A DNA stretch of 64,000 nucleotides, from contig NZ_QBUC01000017.1 in NCBI RefSeq assembly GCF_003058165.1, positions 1-64,000 of the forward strand, read 5' to 3'. The notes below the pieces were generated by a model, which saw only the letters and a list, made by a program, of their open reading frames with translations, had not been told where the DNA came from and made no database searches. The DNA is from Paenisporosarcina sp. OV554 (GTDB lineage: Bacteria; Bacillota; Bacilli; Bacillales_A; Planococcaceae). Within the stretch, counting starts at the first letter, position 1. Each line of letters opens with the position of its first letter. A program made the translations under genes and the position numbers. Shown in pieces: positions 36,397 through 46,017 of this stretch.

Positions 36397-38802
36397 TTAG
36401 TTCGAAATTTTTGCGCGTTGTAAACGTAAAGCATTTAATACAACCGATACAGAACTAAATGCCATTGCAGCTCCAGCTAGCCAAGGTGCCAAAAATCCTG
36501 CAGCTGCGATAGGTATTCCTACTGCATTGTAGGCTAACGCCCAGAATAAGTTTTGTTTAATATTACGTACAGTTAAACGACTCATTTGAATCGCATCAAC
36601 AGCACGCATTAAATCTCCTTGCATCAATGTAATATCCGCGGCTTCCATCGCAACCGATGTACCTGTACCCATAGCCATACCAACATCTGCCGTTGCTAAA
36701 GCCGGTGCATCATTTAGTCCATCACCTGCCATTGCCACCCGTTTGCCTTGAGCTTTTAGCTTCGCCACAACGTCTGCTTTTTCAGTTGGTAAAACACCAG
36801 CGAATACTTCTTCTATCCCTACTTGTGCTGCAATCGCTTGTGCAGTTCGCTCCTGGTCTCCTGTTAACATAACGACATGCAATCCTAATTTTTTCATTTC
36901 TGAGATAGCCGTTGCTGAAGAGTCTTTTACTGTGTCTGCAACTGCTATTAATCCGGCGTATTTACCTTCTACGGCTATAAACATAACGGTTTTACCTTGC
37001 GATTCTAATTCACTTGCTTCTGTTTCATTGAAAGATACCTTCGACTCGTTCAGTAACTTTCGAGTACCAATCAATAGATTTGAACCATCAACTACTGCAC
37101 GAATTCCGTGCCCAGGGATGGCTTCAAATGATTCTACCGAAAGTTTTCCATCATCGCCATACGCAGTAATTGCAGTAGCGACAGGGTGCTCAGATTGACT
37201 TTCGGCTGCAGCAGCAAGTGAAACGATACGGTTGTGTTCAAATCCTTCTGCTACTACGAATTCAGTCACTTCCGGTCGACCATTCGTGATTGTACCCGTT
37301 TTATCTAAGACAATCGTATCGATGTGTTTTGTGTTTTCCATAGATTCTGCAGTTTTAAACAAAACTCCTAGTTCTGCAGCTCGACCAGATCCAGCCATAA
37401 TAGATGTAGGTGTTGCTAATCCAAGTGCACATGGACATGCAATTACAAGCACGGCAATTGTGCTTTCTAACGCATTTGCAAATTCTCCTGGAGAGAAAAT
37501 GAAATACCATGCGATAAAAGTCAGTACAGCTATACCCACAACGATTGGCACAAAAATACTTGAAATTTGGTCAGCTAATCGTTGTATTGGTGCTTTTGAT
37601 CCTTGTGCTTCTTCAACTACACGGATGATACTCGATAGCACAGTATCTTTACCAATATTCTGTGCTTTTACACGTAAATTTCCATTTGCATTAACGGTTG
37701 CTGCATAAACAACGTCACCTGTCGCTTTATCTACCGGCAAGCTTTCACCCGTTAACATTGATTCATCTACTGCAGAATTTCCTGAAATGACTTCTGCATC
37801 AACCGGAATAGATGAACCTGGTTTAATCATCAGGATGTCTCCTATTCGAACTTCATCAATAGGAACTTCTTGTGTAATGCCATCTCGCTCCACGAATGCC
37901 ATTTTGGGTTGAAGTTTCATTAGCTTTTGAATGGCATCGGAAGAACGACCCTTTGCTCGAGCTTCAAAGACTTTACCAAGAATGATTAAGGTGATTAACA
38001 CTGCACTTGTTTCAAAATACAAGCCAATACTATGGGTACCTATATGCTCTAAATTTATTAATACTAGATAAACACTGTAAAAATAGGCAGCTGATGTTCC
38101 TAAAGCAACTAGTACATCCATGTTGGCACTTTTATTGCGCAGTGCAAAGTAGGCACCTTTATAAAATGTCCACCCTATCCAAAACTGTACAGGAGTTGCT
38201 AGTGCCCATTGCACAAAAGGATTCATTAAAAATTCTGGTACGTACATCCATGAAGTGAATGTAAAGTGAGCCACCATAGTCCATAAAAGTGGAAGAGATA
38301 ACAGCGCTGAGATTAGAAATAGACGAGTTTTCTTTTTAATTTCCACTTTACGGTGATCTACTTTTTCACCCTTTTGTTCATTCTTAAATTCAGCGTCGTA
38401 TCCAAGGGATTGAATTTTCTTTATAAAATCATCCGGTGACAAAACGGTTGGATCAAATGAAACACGACCTGTTTCTAAAGCCAAATTGACCGTTGCGTTT
38501 TGTACTCCCTCCATACGATTAAGTCCTTTTTCAATACGCGTGGAACAAGCTGCACAAGTCATACCTATTATATTTAAATCTACTTCTTCCTTCATTACGT
38601 CATAACCAAGAGTTCTAATTTTATCTTGTAAAGAAGATACGTTTGTTTCCTCTTCGTTAAACGAAACACTCGCTTTTTCAGTTGCAAAATTAACCGTCGC
38701 ACCAGAGACACCATCCATACGTTGTAATCCTTTTTCTATTCGATTCGCGCAAGCCGCACAGGTCATACCCGTTATCGCAATATCGGTCTTTTTTTCAGCC
38801 AC
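36397..38802 (-). CDS. copA: Copper-exporting P1B-type ATPase CopA
   Basis: Pumps Cu(I) out of the cytosol at the cost of ATP. The 801 residues hold two N-terminal heavy-metal domains ([14 protein letters not shown] and [14 protein letters not shown], around 12-25 and 80-93), eight helices, the TGES actuator motif, the ion-site motif [12 protein letters not shown], the phosphorylated aspartate in [12 protein letters not shown], the ATP-binding SEHPVATA and the [10 protein letters not shown] hinge. Start is GTG 38802 after AAAGGGATG. An operator of its own (38820-38836) separates it from the terminated csoR-copZ unit upstream. Confidence 0.98.
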   Translation of the reverse strand: MAEKKTDIAITGMTCAACANRIEKGLQRMDGVSGATVNFATEKASVSFNEEETNVSSLQDKIRTLGYDVMKEEVDLNIIGMTCAACSTRIEKGLNRMEGVQNATVNLALETGRVSFDPTVLSPDDFIKKIQSLGYDAEFKNEQKGEKVDHRKVEIKKKTRLFLISALLSLPLLWTMVAHFTFTSWMYVPEFLMNPFVQWALATPVQFWIGWTFYKGAYFALRNKSANMDVLVALGTSAAYFYSVYLVLINLEHIGTHSIGLYFETSAVLITLIILGKVFEARAKGRSSDAIQKLMKLQPKMAFVERDGITQEVPIDEVRIGDILMIKPGSSIPVDAEVISGNSAVDESMLTGESLPVDKATGDVVYAATVNANGNLRVKAQNIGKDTVLSSIIRVVEEAQGSKAPIQRLADQISSIFVPIVVGIAVLTFIAWYFIFSPGEFANALESTIAVLVIACPCALGLATPTSIMAGSGRAAELGVLFKTAESMENTKHIDTIVLDKTGTITNGRPEVTEFVVAEGFEHNRIVSLAAAAESQSEHPVATAITAYGDDGKLSVESFEAIPGHGIRAVVDGSNLLIGTRKLLNESKVSFNETEASELESQGKTVMFIAVEGKYAGLIAVADTVKDSSATAISEMKKLGLHVVMLTGDQERTAQAIAAQVGIEEVFAGVLPTEKADVVAKLKAQGKRVAMAGDGLNDAPALATADVGMAMGTGTSVAMEAADITLMQGDLMRAVDAIQMSRLTVRNIKQNLFWALAYNAVGIPIAAAGFLAPWLAGAAMAFSSVSVVLNALRLQRAKISN

Positions 38803-38819
38803 TTTATTTCATCCCTTTC

Positions 38820-38836
38820 ATACCATGGTAGGGTAT
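38820..38836 (-). promoter_or_regulatory. CsoR-type operator before copA
   Basis: ATAC-CATGGTAGG-GTAT on the plus strand (reverse: ATAC-CCTACCATG-GTAT). It fits the ATAC-N9-GTAT form of the other boxes here and the known B. subtilis CsoR site. It lies about 18 nt before the copA start codon. Confidence 0.7.
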
Positions 38837-38844
38837 ATTTGATT

Positions 38845-38877
38845 TAAAAAAATTACTGCGATTTACGCAGCAATTTT
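38845..38877 (-). terminator. Terminator of csoR-copZ (copy 1)
   Basis: Hairpin AAAATTGCTGCG / CGCAGTAATTTTT on the minus strand followed by seven T, 5 nt after copZ. Confidence 0.75.
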
Positions 38878-38881
38878 CTTA

Positions 38882-39091
38882 TTAAGCCCCTACAGAGTAT
38901 CCTTGATCTTCAATCGTATCTGTAATTTCTTGAACATCAACCTTGTTATTAAATTCAATATCTACCGTACCGTTGTTTAATTGTACATTCACTGTCTCCA
39001 CGCCGTTAATTGCACCTACGCTATTTTCAATTGATTTTACACAATGTCCACAAGACATTCCTTGTACTTGTAAAGTAACTTGATTAGCCAT
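38882..39091 (-). CDS. copZ: Copper chaperone CopZ (copy 1)
   Basis: A 69-residue Atx1-like chaperone that carries Cu(I) to CopA and CsoR. The GMSCGHCVKSIE segment (residues 11-22) has the M-x-C-x-x-C copper site; the rest follows the beta-alpha-beta-beta-alpha-beta fold (VNVQLNNGTVDIEFNN). GAGGGGG lies 8 nt upstream. It follows csoR by 15 nt. A near-identical copy is at 48665-48874. Confidence 0.97.
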   Translation of the reverse strand: MANQVTLQVQGMSCGHCVKSIENSVGAINGVETVNVQLNNGTVDIEFNNKVDVQEITDTIEDQGYSVGA

Positions 39092-39106
39092 TTTAAATTC
39101 CCCCTC

Positions 39107-39442
39107 TTATTTTCTCATTAATTTTTGAAACGTAACTAACAATTCATCGAGCACTTCTTCATCACCTTCAGTTAATCGGTCAACTACACAGCCTTTTAAA
39201 TGCCCTTTCAAAAGCACTTTAGCTACACTGTTCAATGCACTTTGAGTGGCAGAAAGCTGAGTGATAATATCATCACAATAAACGTCTTTATCTACCATGC
39301 CTTTAATGCCTCGAATTTGACCTTCAATACGGTTTAATCGATGAACTAAATCTGTTTTTACAGTTTCAGGATGATGACTTTTTCTACACGATTCATTAGA
39401 GACCACAGGACTCAATGATGATTCTTCCATTATATTACCCAC
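39107..39442 (-). CDS. csoR: Copper-sensing repressor CsoR (copy 1)
   Basis: A helical tetrameric repressor that leaves DNA when it binds Cu(I). The 111-residue product has RLNRIEGQIRGIKGMVD, the metal ligands C in VYCDDIITQ and H-x3-C in GHLKGCVVD, and the usual spacing between them. I start at GTG 39442 (VGNIMEES), 7 nt after GGAGG, because the parallel start in copy 2 is an ATG at the same place. An operator lies in its own promoter, so it is autoregulated. Confidence 0.95.
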   Translation of the reverse strand: MGNIMEESSLSPVVSNESCRKSHHPETVKTDLVHRLNRIEGQIRGIKGMVDKDVYCDDIITQLSATQSALNSVAKVLLKGHLKGCVVDRLTEGDEEVLDELLVTFQKLMRK

Positions 39443-39470
39443 AAACCAGCCTCCAAACTTTATTACATTC

Positions 39471-39500
39471 ATTATATGATACCTACTAGGGGTATGTAAA
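39471..39500 (-). promoter_or_regulatory. csoR1 promoter with CsoR operator
   Basis: Minus strand: TTTACA (39500-39495), 18 nt, TATAAT (39476-39471). The operator ATAC-CTACTAGGG-GTAT (39479-39495) fills the spacer, so bound CsoR would block polymerase. Confidence 0.8.
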
Positions 39501-39710
39501 GGATATTTAATAATTTATTTTTAAACTCTAACCATAAAGAGCGATCATAGTCTATATTTGACTCATAAATCCTCTATTTCACTACACACTCCTGTTCTAA
39601 TTTCTTCTTACATAAAAAAGACAAAAGGCCAGCTGAATTATTTCGGCTAACCTCTATACAAGAATTGTTTTTATTAGTGATGCTTTTACCAACAAAGTTG
39701 AAGTGTTATT

Positions 39711-40319
39711 TTAAAAATTCTCTAGTCCGATACGTTGAATAAATTTATGAAATGGCTCTCTCTTTTTACCATTCTCCGAATAATAACACACCATTTTGTC
39801 AATACGAGTATACAACTCTTCAGGTGTTAACTTTTCACCCACAAGTTTTCCTACCTCTGCATCAAAACCTTTTGACTTTCCTCCTATATATAAATTGTAC
39901 GTGTCTTTCATTTTCATAATACCAATATCCGATACCATCGGTTCACCGCACCCGATAGGACAGCCAGTATATGCTGGTTTTAAGGTTAGTGGGACAGGAA
40001 TTCCTGATATTCTACGATTAATTTCTTTCGCCACAGGCATACCTTCCTCTTCAGATCCTTTACAAAAGTTACAAGTCCGCAAGCTTTTTACAAAGTTACC
40101 CACAGGATAACAATGAAGACCAACTTGTTCAAACTCTTTTTTGATTTCTTCGAACTTATCTTCCTCAATTTCCAGATACAACTGTTGGAATGTGGTCAGT
40201 TCAATTTCGGCATCTTGCGGTAAGTATGACGCCAAAGTCATCAGCTGTTTTGCATTTAATTTGGCGCCAAATGCGATCCCACCATTTACAGCAATTTGAA
40301 TAGTTTTAGATATACTCAT
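39711..40319 (-). CDS. Sulfite/nitrite reductase-like protein with siroheme-cluster motif
   Basis: A 202-residue protein built like the half-module of sulfite and nitrite reductases: a ferredoxin-like N-terminal domain (KLNAKQLMTLASYLPQDAEI) and a siroheme/Fe4S4 motif, here TCNFCKGSEEEG (about 102-113) with GCPIGCGEPMVSDIG (about 138-152). Full-length enzymes have two such modules, so this is a small variant of unknown reaction. It is the last gene of the seven-gene ABC operon and its ATG overlaps the preceding stop (ATGA). Confidence 0.75.
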   Translation of the reverse strand: MSISKTIQIAVNGGIAFGAKLNAKQLMTLASYLPQDAEIELTTFQQLYLEIEEDKFEEIKKEFEQVGLHCYPVGNFVKSLRTCNFCKGSEEEGMPVAKEINRRISGIPVPLTLKPAYTGCPIGCGEPMVSDIGIMKMKDTYNLYIGGKSKGFDAEVGKLVGEKLTPEELYTRIDKMVCYYSENGKKREPFHKFIQRIGLENF

Positions 40320-41341
40320 ACTAATGCTCCACTTCGTTCAGAAATTCCCATTTTCGAACTACCAAAACAATGGCATGCAACAGATTGTACTTTATCAATT
40401 TGTTCAAGAGAAGGTACGACATTGTGACAAACTGCCTCTTGATGCGGACACCTTGAAACAAAAGCACACCCTAAAGTTTTTTTCGTCGAATCGACTTCTC
40501 CATCCAAAATCATAGTTTCACGATTTTCAATAAAGGAATTTAAGTCTTTCACTACAGACACGAGGGCTTTTGTATATGGATGAGTAGGAAAGTCGATAAT
40601 TTTCTGTGTTTCACCTATTTCAACTATGCTCCCTTGGTACATAACCGCAATACGATCACACATATAACTAGCAGTAGATAGATCATGCGTTATGAACAAC
40701 ATTGTCAACCCCATCTTTTCACGTAAATCTAACAATAAATTAAGAATTCCAGCTCGAACTGATACATCAAGCATGGATGTCGGTTCATCGGCAGCAATAA
40801 AGGAGGGTTCCAAAATAACTGCTCTCGCAATTGCAATCCGTTGTCTTTGCCCACCACTCAATTGGTGTGGAAACCGATTCAAGAAATCTTCAGCTGGAAT
40901 CAGTTCAATTGCTTCCGTTGTTTCCTTAACTTTTTGATATTTCTCTTCCTTTGTCATATTAGGTTTATGTGCATGCAAAGGTTCCATCAGGATGTCGACG
41001 ATACGCATCCCGGGATTTAATGTATCGTATGGATCTTGAAAAATCATTTGCATGTCTTTTCGAACTTTCGTTGTTTTCTCATCTGACAATCCACAGAGAT
41101 TTTGACCGTTAAACAAAATCTTCCCATTAGATTCATTCATTAAGCGCATAATCATTCGTACGGTTGTTGTCTTTCCGCAACCACTTTCTCCTATAATACC
41201 CAAAATCTCTCCTTTTTCTATCGAAAAAGAAACGTTATTAACCGCATAAACATCTGTTTTCTTTGGCTTAAGAAAGGATCCCGAGCGCCGCACAAAGGTT
41301 TTCTTTAAGTTAACGACTTCAAGAAGTGTAGGTAAGCTCAT
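40316..41341 (-). CDS. Peptide/nickel-type ABC transporter ATPase (DppF/OppF-like)
   Basis: Drives uptake by an oligopeptide- or nickel-type importer. The 341 residues have Walker A GESGCGKTTT (about 54-63), LSGGQRQRIAIA, Walker B FIAADEPTS and the H-loop FITHDL, plus the C-terminal oligopeptide extension with cysteines (GCAFVSRCPHQEAVC). It overlaps the end of the preceding ATPase gene by 23 nt and the next start by four, showing tight coupling. Confidence 0.93.
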   Translation of the reverse strand: MSLPTLLEVVNLKKTFVRRSGSFLKPKKTDVYAVNNVSFSIEKGEILGIIGESGCGKTTTVRMIMRLMNESNGKILFNGQNLCGLSDEKTTKVRKDMQMIFQDPYDTLNPGMRIVDILMEPLHAHKPNMTKEEKYQKVKETTEAIELIPAEDFLNRFPHQLSGGQRQRIAIARAVILEPSFIAADEPTSMLDVSVRAGILNLLLDLREKMGLTMLFITHDLSTASYMCDRIAVMYQGSIVEIGETQKIIDFPTHPYTKALVSVVKDLNSFIENRETMILDGEVDSTKKTLGCAFVSRCPHQEAVCHNVVPSLEQIDKVQSVACHCFGSSKMGISERSGALV

Positions 41342-42305
41342 GGTTTTCCTCCTCCAAGAAGCAAGCAGCGAAATGACCTGGTTTGACTTCTTTTAATTCC
41401 GGCTCCTCAACTTTGCATCGTTCAAATGCAAAAGGGCATCTTGTATGAAAACGACAACAAGATTTAATATTAACAAGATTCGGCACCGTGCCTGGAATAG
41501 AAACAATTTTTTTATCACGATTTATTAAATCAGGAGTTGCATCCAGTAATGCTCGAGAGTATGGATGACGGGCATCGTGCAAAATGTCATCTGTTGATGC
41601 CCATTCAACCAATTTACCTGCATACATAATCGCAATTTTATCTGATATGGAGGTCACCATCGGTAAATCATGCGAAATAAGTATAATCGATAAATTCATT
41701 TTTCTTTGTAAATCCTTAAGTAGTGCAATTACCTGGGATTGGGTCAAGACATCTAGTCCTGTAGTAGATTCATCAGAAATAATCATTTTTGGATAACAAG
41801 CTAGAGCCATCGCAATAGCAACACGTTGTTTCATCCCACCACTAAATTCATGCGGATACGATTTCCATCGCTCGCGATCAATTCCAACCAGTTCCAACAA
41901 GACTTTTGTTCGATCAAGTGCTTCTTTTTTCGATACATGCTCATGTATAAGGATGGCTTCCATAATCTGCTCTCCAATGCGATGAACGGGATTCAATGCA
42001 TTCATTGCACTTTGAGGAATTACAGATATTTCGCTCCACCGTATATCATATAAGTCAGCTTCTGATGCACTAATTAATTCTTTTTCATGAAGAAAAACCT
42101 TTCCTTTCACAACTTTTCCGGGATATTCAATCAACCGTAAAATTGACTGTGCAACTGTTGATTTTCCACAGCCCGATTCTCCTATAAGTCCCAAAATTTC
42201 GCCTTCTTCAACAGTAAACGAAACATTCTCGACAGCCCTCGAAATCCCTTTATCTGTTTTATAAAACGTTGATAAATTTTCCACAGATAAGACCGTTTTA
42301 CCCAA
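41319..42305 (-). CDS. Peptide/nickel-type ABC transporter ATPase (DppD/OppD-like)
   Basis: Partner ATPase of 328 residues: Walker A GESGCGKST, signature FSGGMKQRVAIA, Walker B MIISDESTTGLD and H-loop LISHDL. The D-type C-terminus has the CCRFHTRCPFAFERC cysteine segment, which in relatives binds an Fe4S4 cluster. In Walker B, S replaces the usual P (DESTT), seen in some importers. Located three bases after the permease gene. Confidence 0.92.
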   Translation of the reverse strand: MGKTVLSVENLSTFYKTDKGISRAVENVSFTVEEGEILGLIGESGCGKSTVAQSILRLIEYPGKVVKGKVFLHEKELISASEADLYDIRWSEISVIPQSAMNALNPVHRIGEQIMEAILIHEHVSKKEALDRTKVLLELVGIDRERWKSYPHEFSGGMKQRVAIAMALACYPKMIISDESTTGLDVLTQSQVIALLKDLQRKMNLSIILISHDLPMVTSISDKIAIMYAGKLVEWASTDDILHDARHPYSRALLDATPDLINRDKKIVSIPGTVPNLVNIKSCCRFHTRCPFAFERCKVEEPELKEVKPGHFAACFLEEENHELTYTS

Positions 42306-42308
42306 GAT

Positions 42309-43166
42309 TTATCGCTCCTTTCTCAATCGAGGATTCATTATTTCTTCCAATGAGTAACCTGTAAATGCAAAGCCAATAACGAGTGTAGTAATCAGCAAAC
42401 CAGGCGGTAATACCCACCATAACCAAGCTTCAGTTAAAAATGCACCACGAGCTTGAGCATAGTACAATATAGTTCCCCAGCTCTTTACAAATGGATCACC
42501 CAAGCCAAGGAAACTTAAAGAAGCTTCTATTAATATGGCACTACTTGCAGCCATTACAAATTGGGATAAAGCGATGGGAATCACCCCTGGCATGATGTGT
42601 TTCAACATTATTGTTGAGGCTTTTGTGCCTATTGATTTTGCAGCTTCGACATAGCCTTTAGTCTTTAAGTTCAATACTTGAGATCGAATCACCCTTGCAG
42701 GTGATGCCCAAGAAATTAAACTAATAACGAGAATGATATTCCAAAAGCTTGGTCCAATAAAAGCTGCTAAGAGTATCATCAACGGCAAAAACGGAACCAC
42801 AAGTACCAAATCAACTACTCTCATCAAAAAGTTATCTACTTTACCACCGTAATAACCTGCTACGATACCGACGATTATCCCCAATACAATTGAAATCAAC
42901 GCCGCAATCACGCCAATCATTAAAGATATTCGCGAACCATATATCAGTTCACTGAGAATATCTTGTCCGACATCATTTGTTCCTAACAAGAAAGTGGAAC
43001 TTGGTTCTCCAAAGGGTTGACCTACTCTTTCCATTGGATTAAATGGTGCCAATAATGGAGCAAATAACGCAATGATTAAAAAAAGGCAAAGTATACTTAA
43101 ACCAAATAACCCCAATTTGCTTGATGATAACGTCTTCCAATAATAGCCCCATCGATTACTTTTCAC
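42309..43166 (-). CDS. Peptide/nickel-type ABC permease (DppC-like)
   Basis: A 285-residue membrane subunit with six helices, the extracytoplasmic segment FLLGTNDVGQDILSELIYGS typical of DppC/OppC, and the EAA loop EAAKSIGTKASTIMLKHIMP that contacts the ATPases. I start at GTG 43166, 5 nt after GGTGG; longer upstream frames overlap the DppB-like gene without homology. Confidence 0.9.
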   Translation of the reverse strand: MKSNRWGYYWKTLSSSKLGLFGLSILCLFLIIALFAPLLAPFNPMERVGQPFGEPSSTFLLGTNDVGQDILSELIYGSRISLMIGVIAALISIVLGIIVGIVAGYYGGKVDNFLMRVVDLVLVVPFLPLMILLAAFIGPSFWNIILVISLISWASPARVIRSQVLNLKTKGYVEAAKSIGTKASTIMLKHIMPGVIPIALSQFVMAASSAILIEASLSFLGLGDPFVKSWGTILYYAQARGAFLTEAWLWWVLPPGLLITTLVIGFAFTGYSLEEIMNPRLRKER

Positions 43167-44136
43167 GTTGTCCACCCACTTTCGGATCAATAAATGGGTA
43201 CAAAATATCAGCCAGTAGATTTGCGATAACCACACTGAACGTGATTATTAAAAATGTTGCTTGAATAAGTGGGTAATCTCGACTCACGACTGATTCAAAC
43301 ATTAAACGGCCAACGCCCGGATATGCAAATACGGTTTCTATCACCGTTGCTCCACCTAACATGAAACCAAGACTTAACATAAACACTGTAGCAACTGGTA
43401 GTAGGGCATTTCGCATGGCGTGTTTATATTTGATTACTCGATCTCGAACGCCTTTAGCTTTTGCCATCATAATGTAATCTTCACCCAGAACATTAAGCAT
43501 CGAGTACCTCATAATCATAAAAGTGTTGGTGACTGAAATAAGAACCAAAGTAGTTAATGGTAATACTAGATGTCTTAAAATATCAAAAAAACGATCCATT
43601 CCCGTCAAATTAGACCACCCAGATTCCGCACCAAATACGGGAAACAAACCAAGCTGGGCAGAAAAAATTGATACAAGTATCATCCCTATCCAAAAAGAAG
43701 GCATTGCACTTAAGAACATAAACATCGTCAATAAATTAGCATCAGTAGATGACCCTCGACGCCAAGCAGATAGTGCTCCAAACATTACCCCAATGATGGT
43801 TGATATGACAAGACCAAGTCCTGCTAATAGAAGCGTCCAAGGCATTCGCTCTTTTAACAAGTCTGCAATGGATCGTTTTTGCTGGTACGAATAACCAAAA
43901 TCTCCCGTAACAATATTTTTTATGTAAGAAATATATTGCTGAGGAATAGAGTCATTCAATCCATGCTTGTCCAAAATCTCATTCTTTTCTTCGCTTGTCA
44001 TGAAACCTACATCTTCACCTGCTAGGAAAACCAGTGGATTTCCGGGCATTAAACGAGGCAACAAAAAATTAAGCGTCAACATAAGGACAATGACTAAAAA
44101 ATATTGAAGAAACTTACCCACGTAGAATTTAAGCAT
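43156..44136 (-). CDS. Peptide/nickel-type ABC permease (DppB-like)
   Basis: A 326-residue membrane subunit of the importer. It has the N-terminal DppB helix, the loop LNDSIPQQYISYIKNIVTGD with FGYSY (the DppB/OppB hallmark before helix 2), six helices, and the EAA loop MMAKAKGVRDRVIKYKHAMR. Start ATG 44136 follows GGAGGTG by 6 nt. Confidence 0.9.
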   Translation of the reverse strand: MLKFYVGKFLQYFLVIVLMLTLNFLLPRLMPGNPLVFLAGEDVGFMTSEEKNEILDKHGLNDSIPQQYISYIKNIVTGDFGYSYQQKRSIADLLKERMPWTLLLAGLGLVISTIIGVMFGALSAWRRGSSTDANLLTMFMFLSAMPSFWIGMILVSIFSAQLGLFPVFGAESGWSNLTGMDRFFDILRHLVLPLTTLVLISVTNTFMIMRYSMLNVLGEDYIMMAKAKGVRDRVIKYKHAMRNALLPVATVFMLSLGFMLGGATVIETVFAYPGVGRLMFESVVSRDYPLIQATFLIITFSVVIANLLADILYPFIDPKVGGQREK

Positions 44137-44201
44137 TCCGTTCACCTCCGTACTTCAGGAGTATTCCTGTACATGTGAATGTACAGGAATACGAATGAAG
44201 T

Positions 44202-45998
44202 TTATACTTCAAATTCGTCTTTCGTACCAGACGTTTTACGTTTACGGATAAAGAGAATATACACGATAAATGCAACTACTAGTCCTGCAAGAATATATAA
44301 GAAGAGCATGTTTCCACCTTCATCGGCTTCACTAACAATCGATGCCTCTTCAGAGTCTTCTACAACTTCTTCCTGAACATCAACGTTTGGAGAAGATCCA
44401 CTCCAATCACCAGCTACGAATGACATTTTATTAATGATCCCTTTCCCTACTTGGAAAACATATTGATCAAAAACTTCCGGATTGTAGGCATTTACGATTT
44501 CTTGATAGTAAAGGGTGGTAAACGGTACATCCTCCGAAACAAAAGCTTGCATATCTTTTATGATTTGCATTCGTTCTTCTTCTTCAAAAGTGTCCATTAA
44601 TTGTTGACTCAGTTCATCAAACTTTTCACTTTTGTATCCACCGATATTTACCGATCCGATGGTTGGATCCGAATGGAATAATTCGACCATACGATCTGGG
44701 AACAATTGCATCGTATTTGACCAACTCCAAAGTCCCATATCATAGTCCCGTCCTTTACTTACATCAAAGTCCGGCCACATAAGTGAGTCCACCGTTGTCG
44801 CATCCATTGCTTTTACCTGATTTTTAATGCCAATTTCATTAAGTGCCTCAGAAACAAGTTCAGCTGTTCGAATTCGTATTGGACTACCGGAATAGACAAG
44901 AGTTGTAAGGTCAATTGTCTCCCCATTTTGACCTTCTACAAAACCATCTCCGTTTGTATCTACAAATCCTGCATCAGCTAAGGTTCTTTTTGCTTCGTCT
45001 ACATTAAATGATACTTTCAACTCCGTATTATGGGCAGGTGAGGATGGATGGATAAATCCTGGACTCCCTACTTCTGCATAACCAAGTAATACGGTATCTA
45101 CTAAATATTGTTTATCAATGGCCAAATCAATTGCTTTTCGGAACGGTGTTTCAGACATCGGATATTTTTCTGCATTCACTTGAAACAATGTCGTACTATA
45201 ACCTGGACCTCTTGCAACTTTGATAGCATTATTAGACTCGAATTGTTCTACCAGTTCAGGAGAGATACTTGCTGATATGGCATCCAACTCCCCAGCTTGT
45301 AAAGCATTAAACATCGCTGTCGTATCTTCGATGATTGGAAAAATAATCTCTTTTGTTTGGGGTTCGCCCTTGAAGTAGTCTAGGTTCGCTTCAAATTTGT
45401 AGTATTGACCTGATTTATGTTCAACAAATTTATATGGACCACTACCTAAATTATTAGTTTCGTCATCTGGTGCCGTTATTGATGACCAAATATGTTCTGG
45501 TAAAATTGGCAAATCCGCTAAGGGTTGAATCATGAAGTTTGGATCTGCCTTTGAAAGTGTTAAAGAAAATTCTGTATCACTTGATACTGTAATTGATGAA
45601 ATTTGACTTAAGGGATTTGTAAAACGTGACTTGGGATACTTTACAAAGTAATCCATTGTAAACTTAACATCATTCGCCGTTAGTGGTTCTCCATCATGCC
45701 ATTTAACATCTTCGTGCAATACAAATGAGTAAGTTAAACCGTCTTCACTCATGTTATAATCTTTCACTAACCATGGTATGGGCTGATTATTTTCATCTAG
45801 TTGAAATAAATTGTCATAAAGAAGATTCACAAGGTCCAAACCCGGATAACCCGTTACATATGTATAGGGGTTTAGGGCATTTTCATCTTTCGTGATTCCA
45901 ACTTTTAATGAATCGACGGATGAGGCAGCTTGAACAGATGCATTACTAAGTGCAAAAATGAGGAAAGCTGATAATAAGCTAATCAAAACCTTTTTCAT
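44202..45998 (-). CDS. ABC substrate-binding protein with a C-terminal membrane anchor
   Basis: A 598-residue member of the SBP_bac_5 (peptide/nickel) family. It has a cleavable signal peptide (MKKVLISLLSAFLIFALSNA, then SVQAASS) without a lipobox cysteine. The family core follows (WLVKDYNMSEDGLTYSFVLH, LTANDVKFTMDYF). After an acidic linker (VEDSEEASIVSEADEGG) it ends in a transmembrane helix (MLFLYILAGLVVAFIVYILF) and a basic tail. Most Gram-positive binding proteins of this type are lipoproteins; here the anchor is at the other end. Start ATG 45998 follows GAGGTG. Confidence 0.88.
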   Translation of the reverse strand: MKKVLISLLSAFLIFALSNASVQAASSVDSLKVGITKDENALNPYTYVTGYPGLDLVNLLYDNLFQLDENNQPIPWLVKDYNMSEDGLTYSFVLHEDVKWHDGEPLTANDVKFTMDYFVKYPKSRFTNPLSQISSITVSSDTEFSLTLSKADPNFMIQPLADLPILPEHIWSSITAPDDETNNLGSGPYKFVEHKSGQYYKFEANLDYFKGEPQTKEIIFPIIEDTTAMFNALQAGELDAISASISPELVEQFESNNAIKVARGPGYSTTLFQVNAEKYPMSETPFRKAIDLAIDKQYLVDTVLLGYAEVGSPGFIHPSSPAHNTELKVSFNVDEAKRTLADAGFVDTNGDGFVEGQNGETIDLTTLVYSGSPIRIRTAELVSEALNEIGIKNQVKAMDATTVDSLMWPDFDVSKGRDYDMGLWSWSNTMQLFPDRMVELFHSDPTIGSVNIGGYKSEKFDELSQQLMDTFEEEERMQIIKDMQAFVSEDVPFTTLYYQEIVNAYNPEVFDQYVFQVGKGIINKMSFVAGDWSGSSPNVDVQEEVVEDSEEASIVSEADEGGNMLFLYILAGLVVAFIVYILFIRKRKTSGTKDEFEV

Positions 45999-46017
45999 AT
46001 TTTTCACCTCTTCTTTT

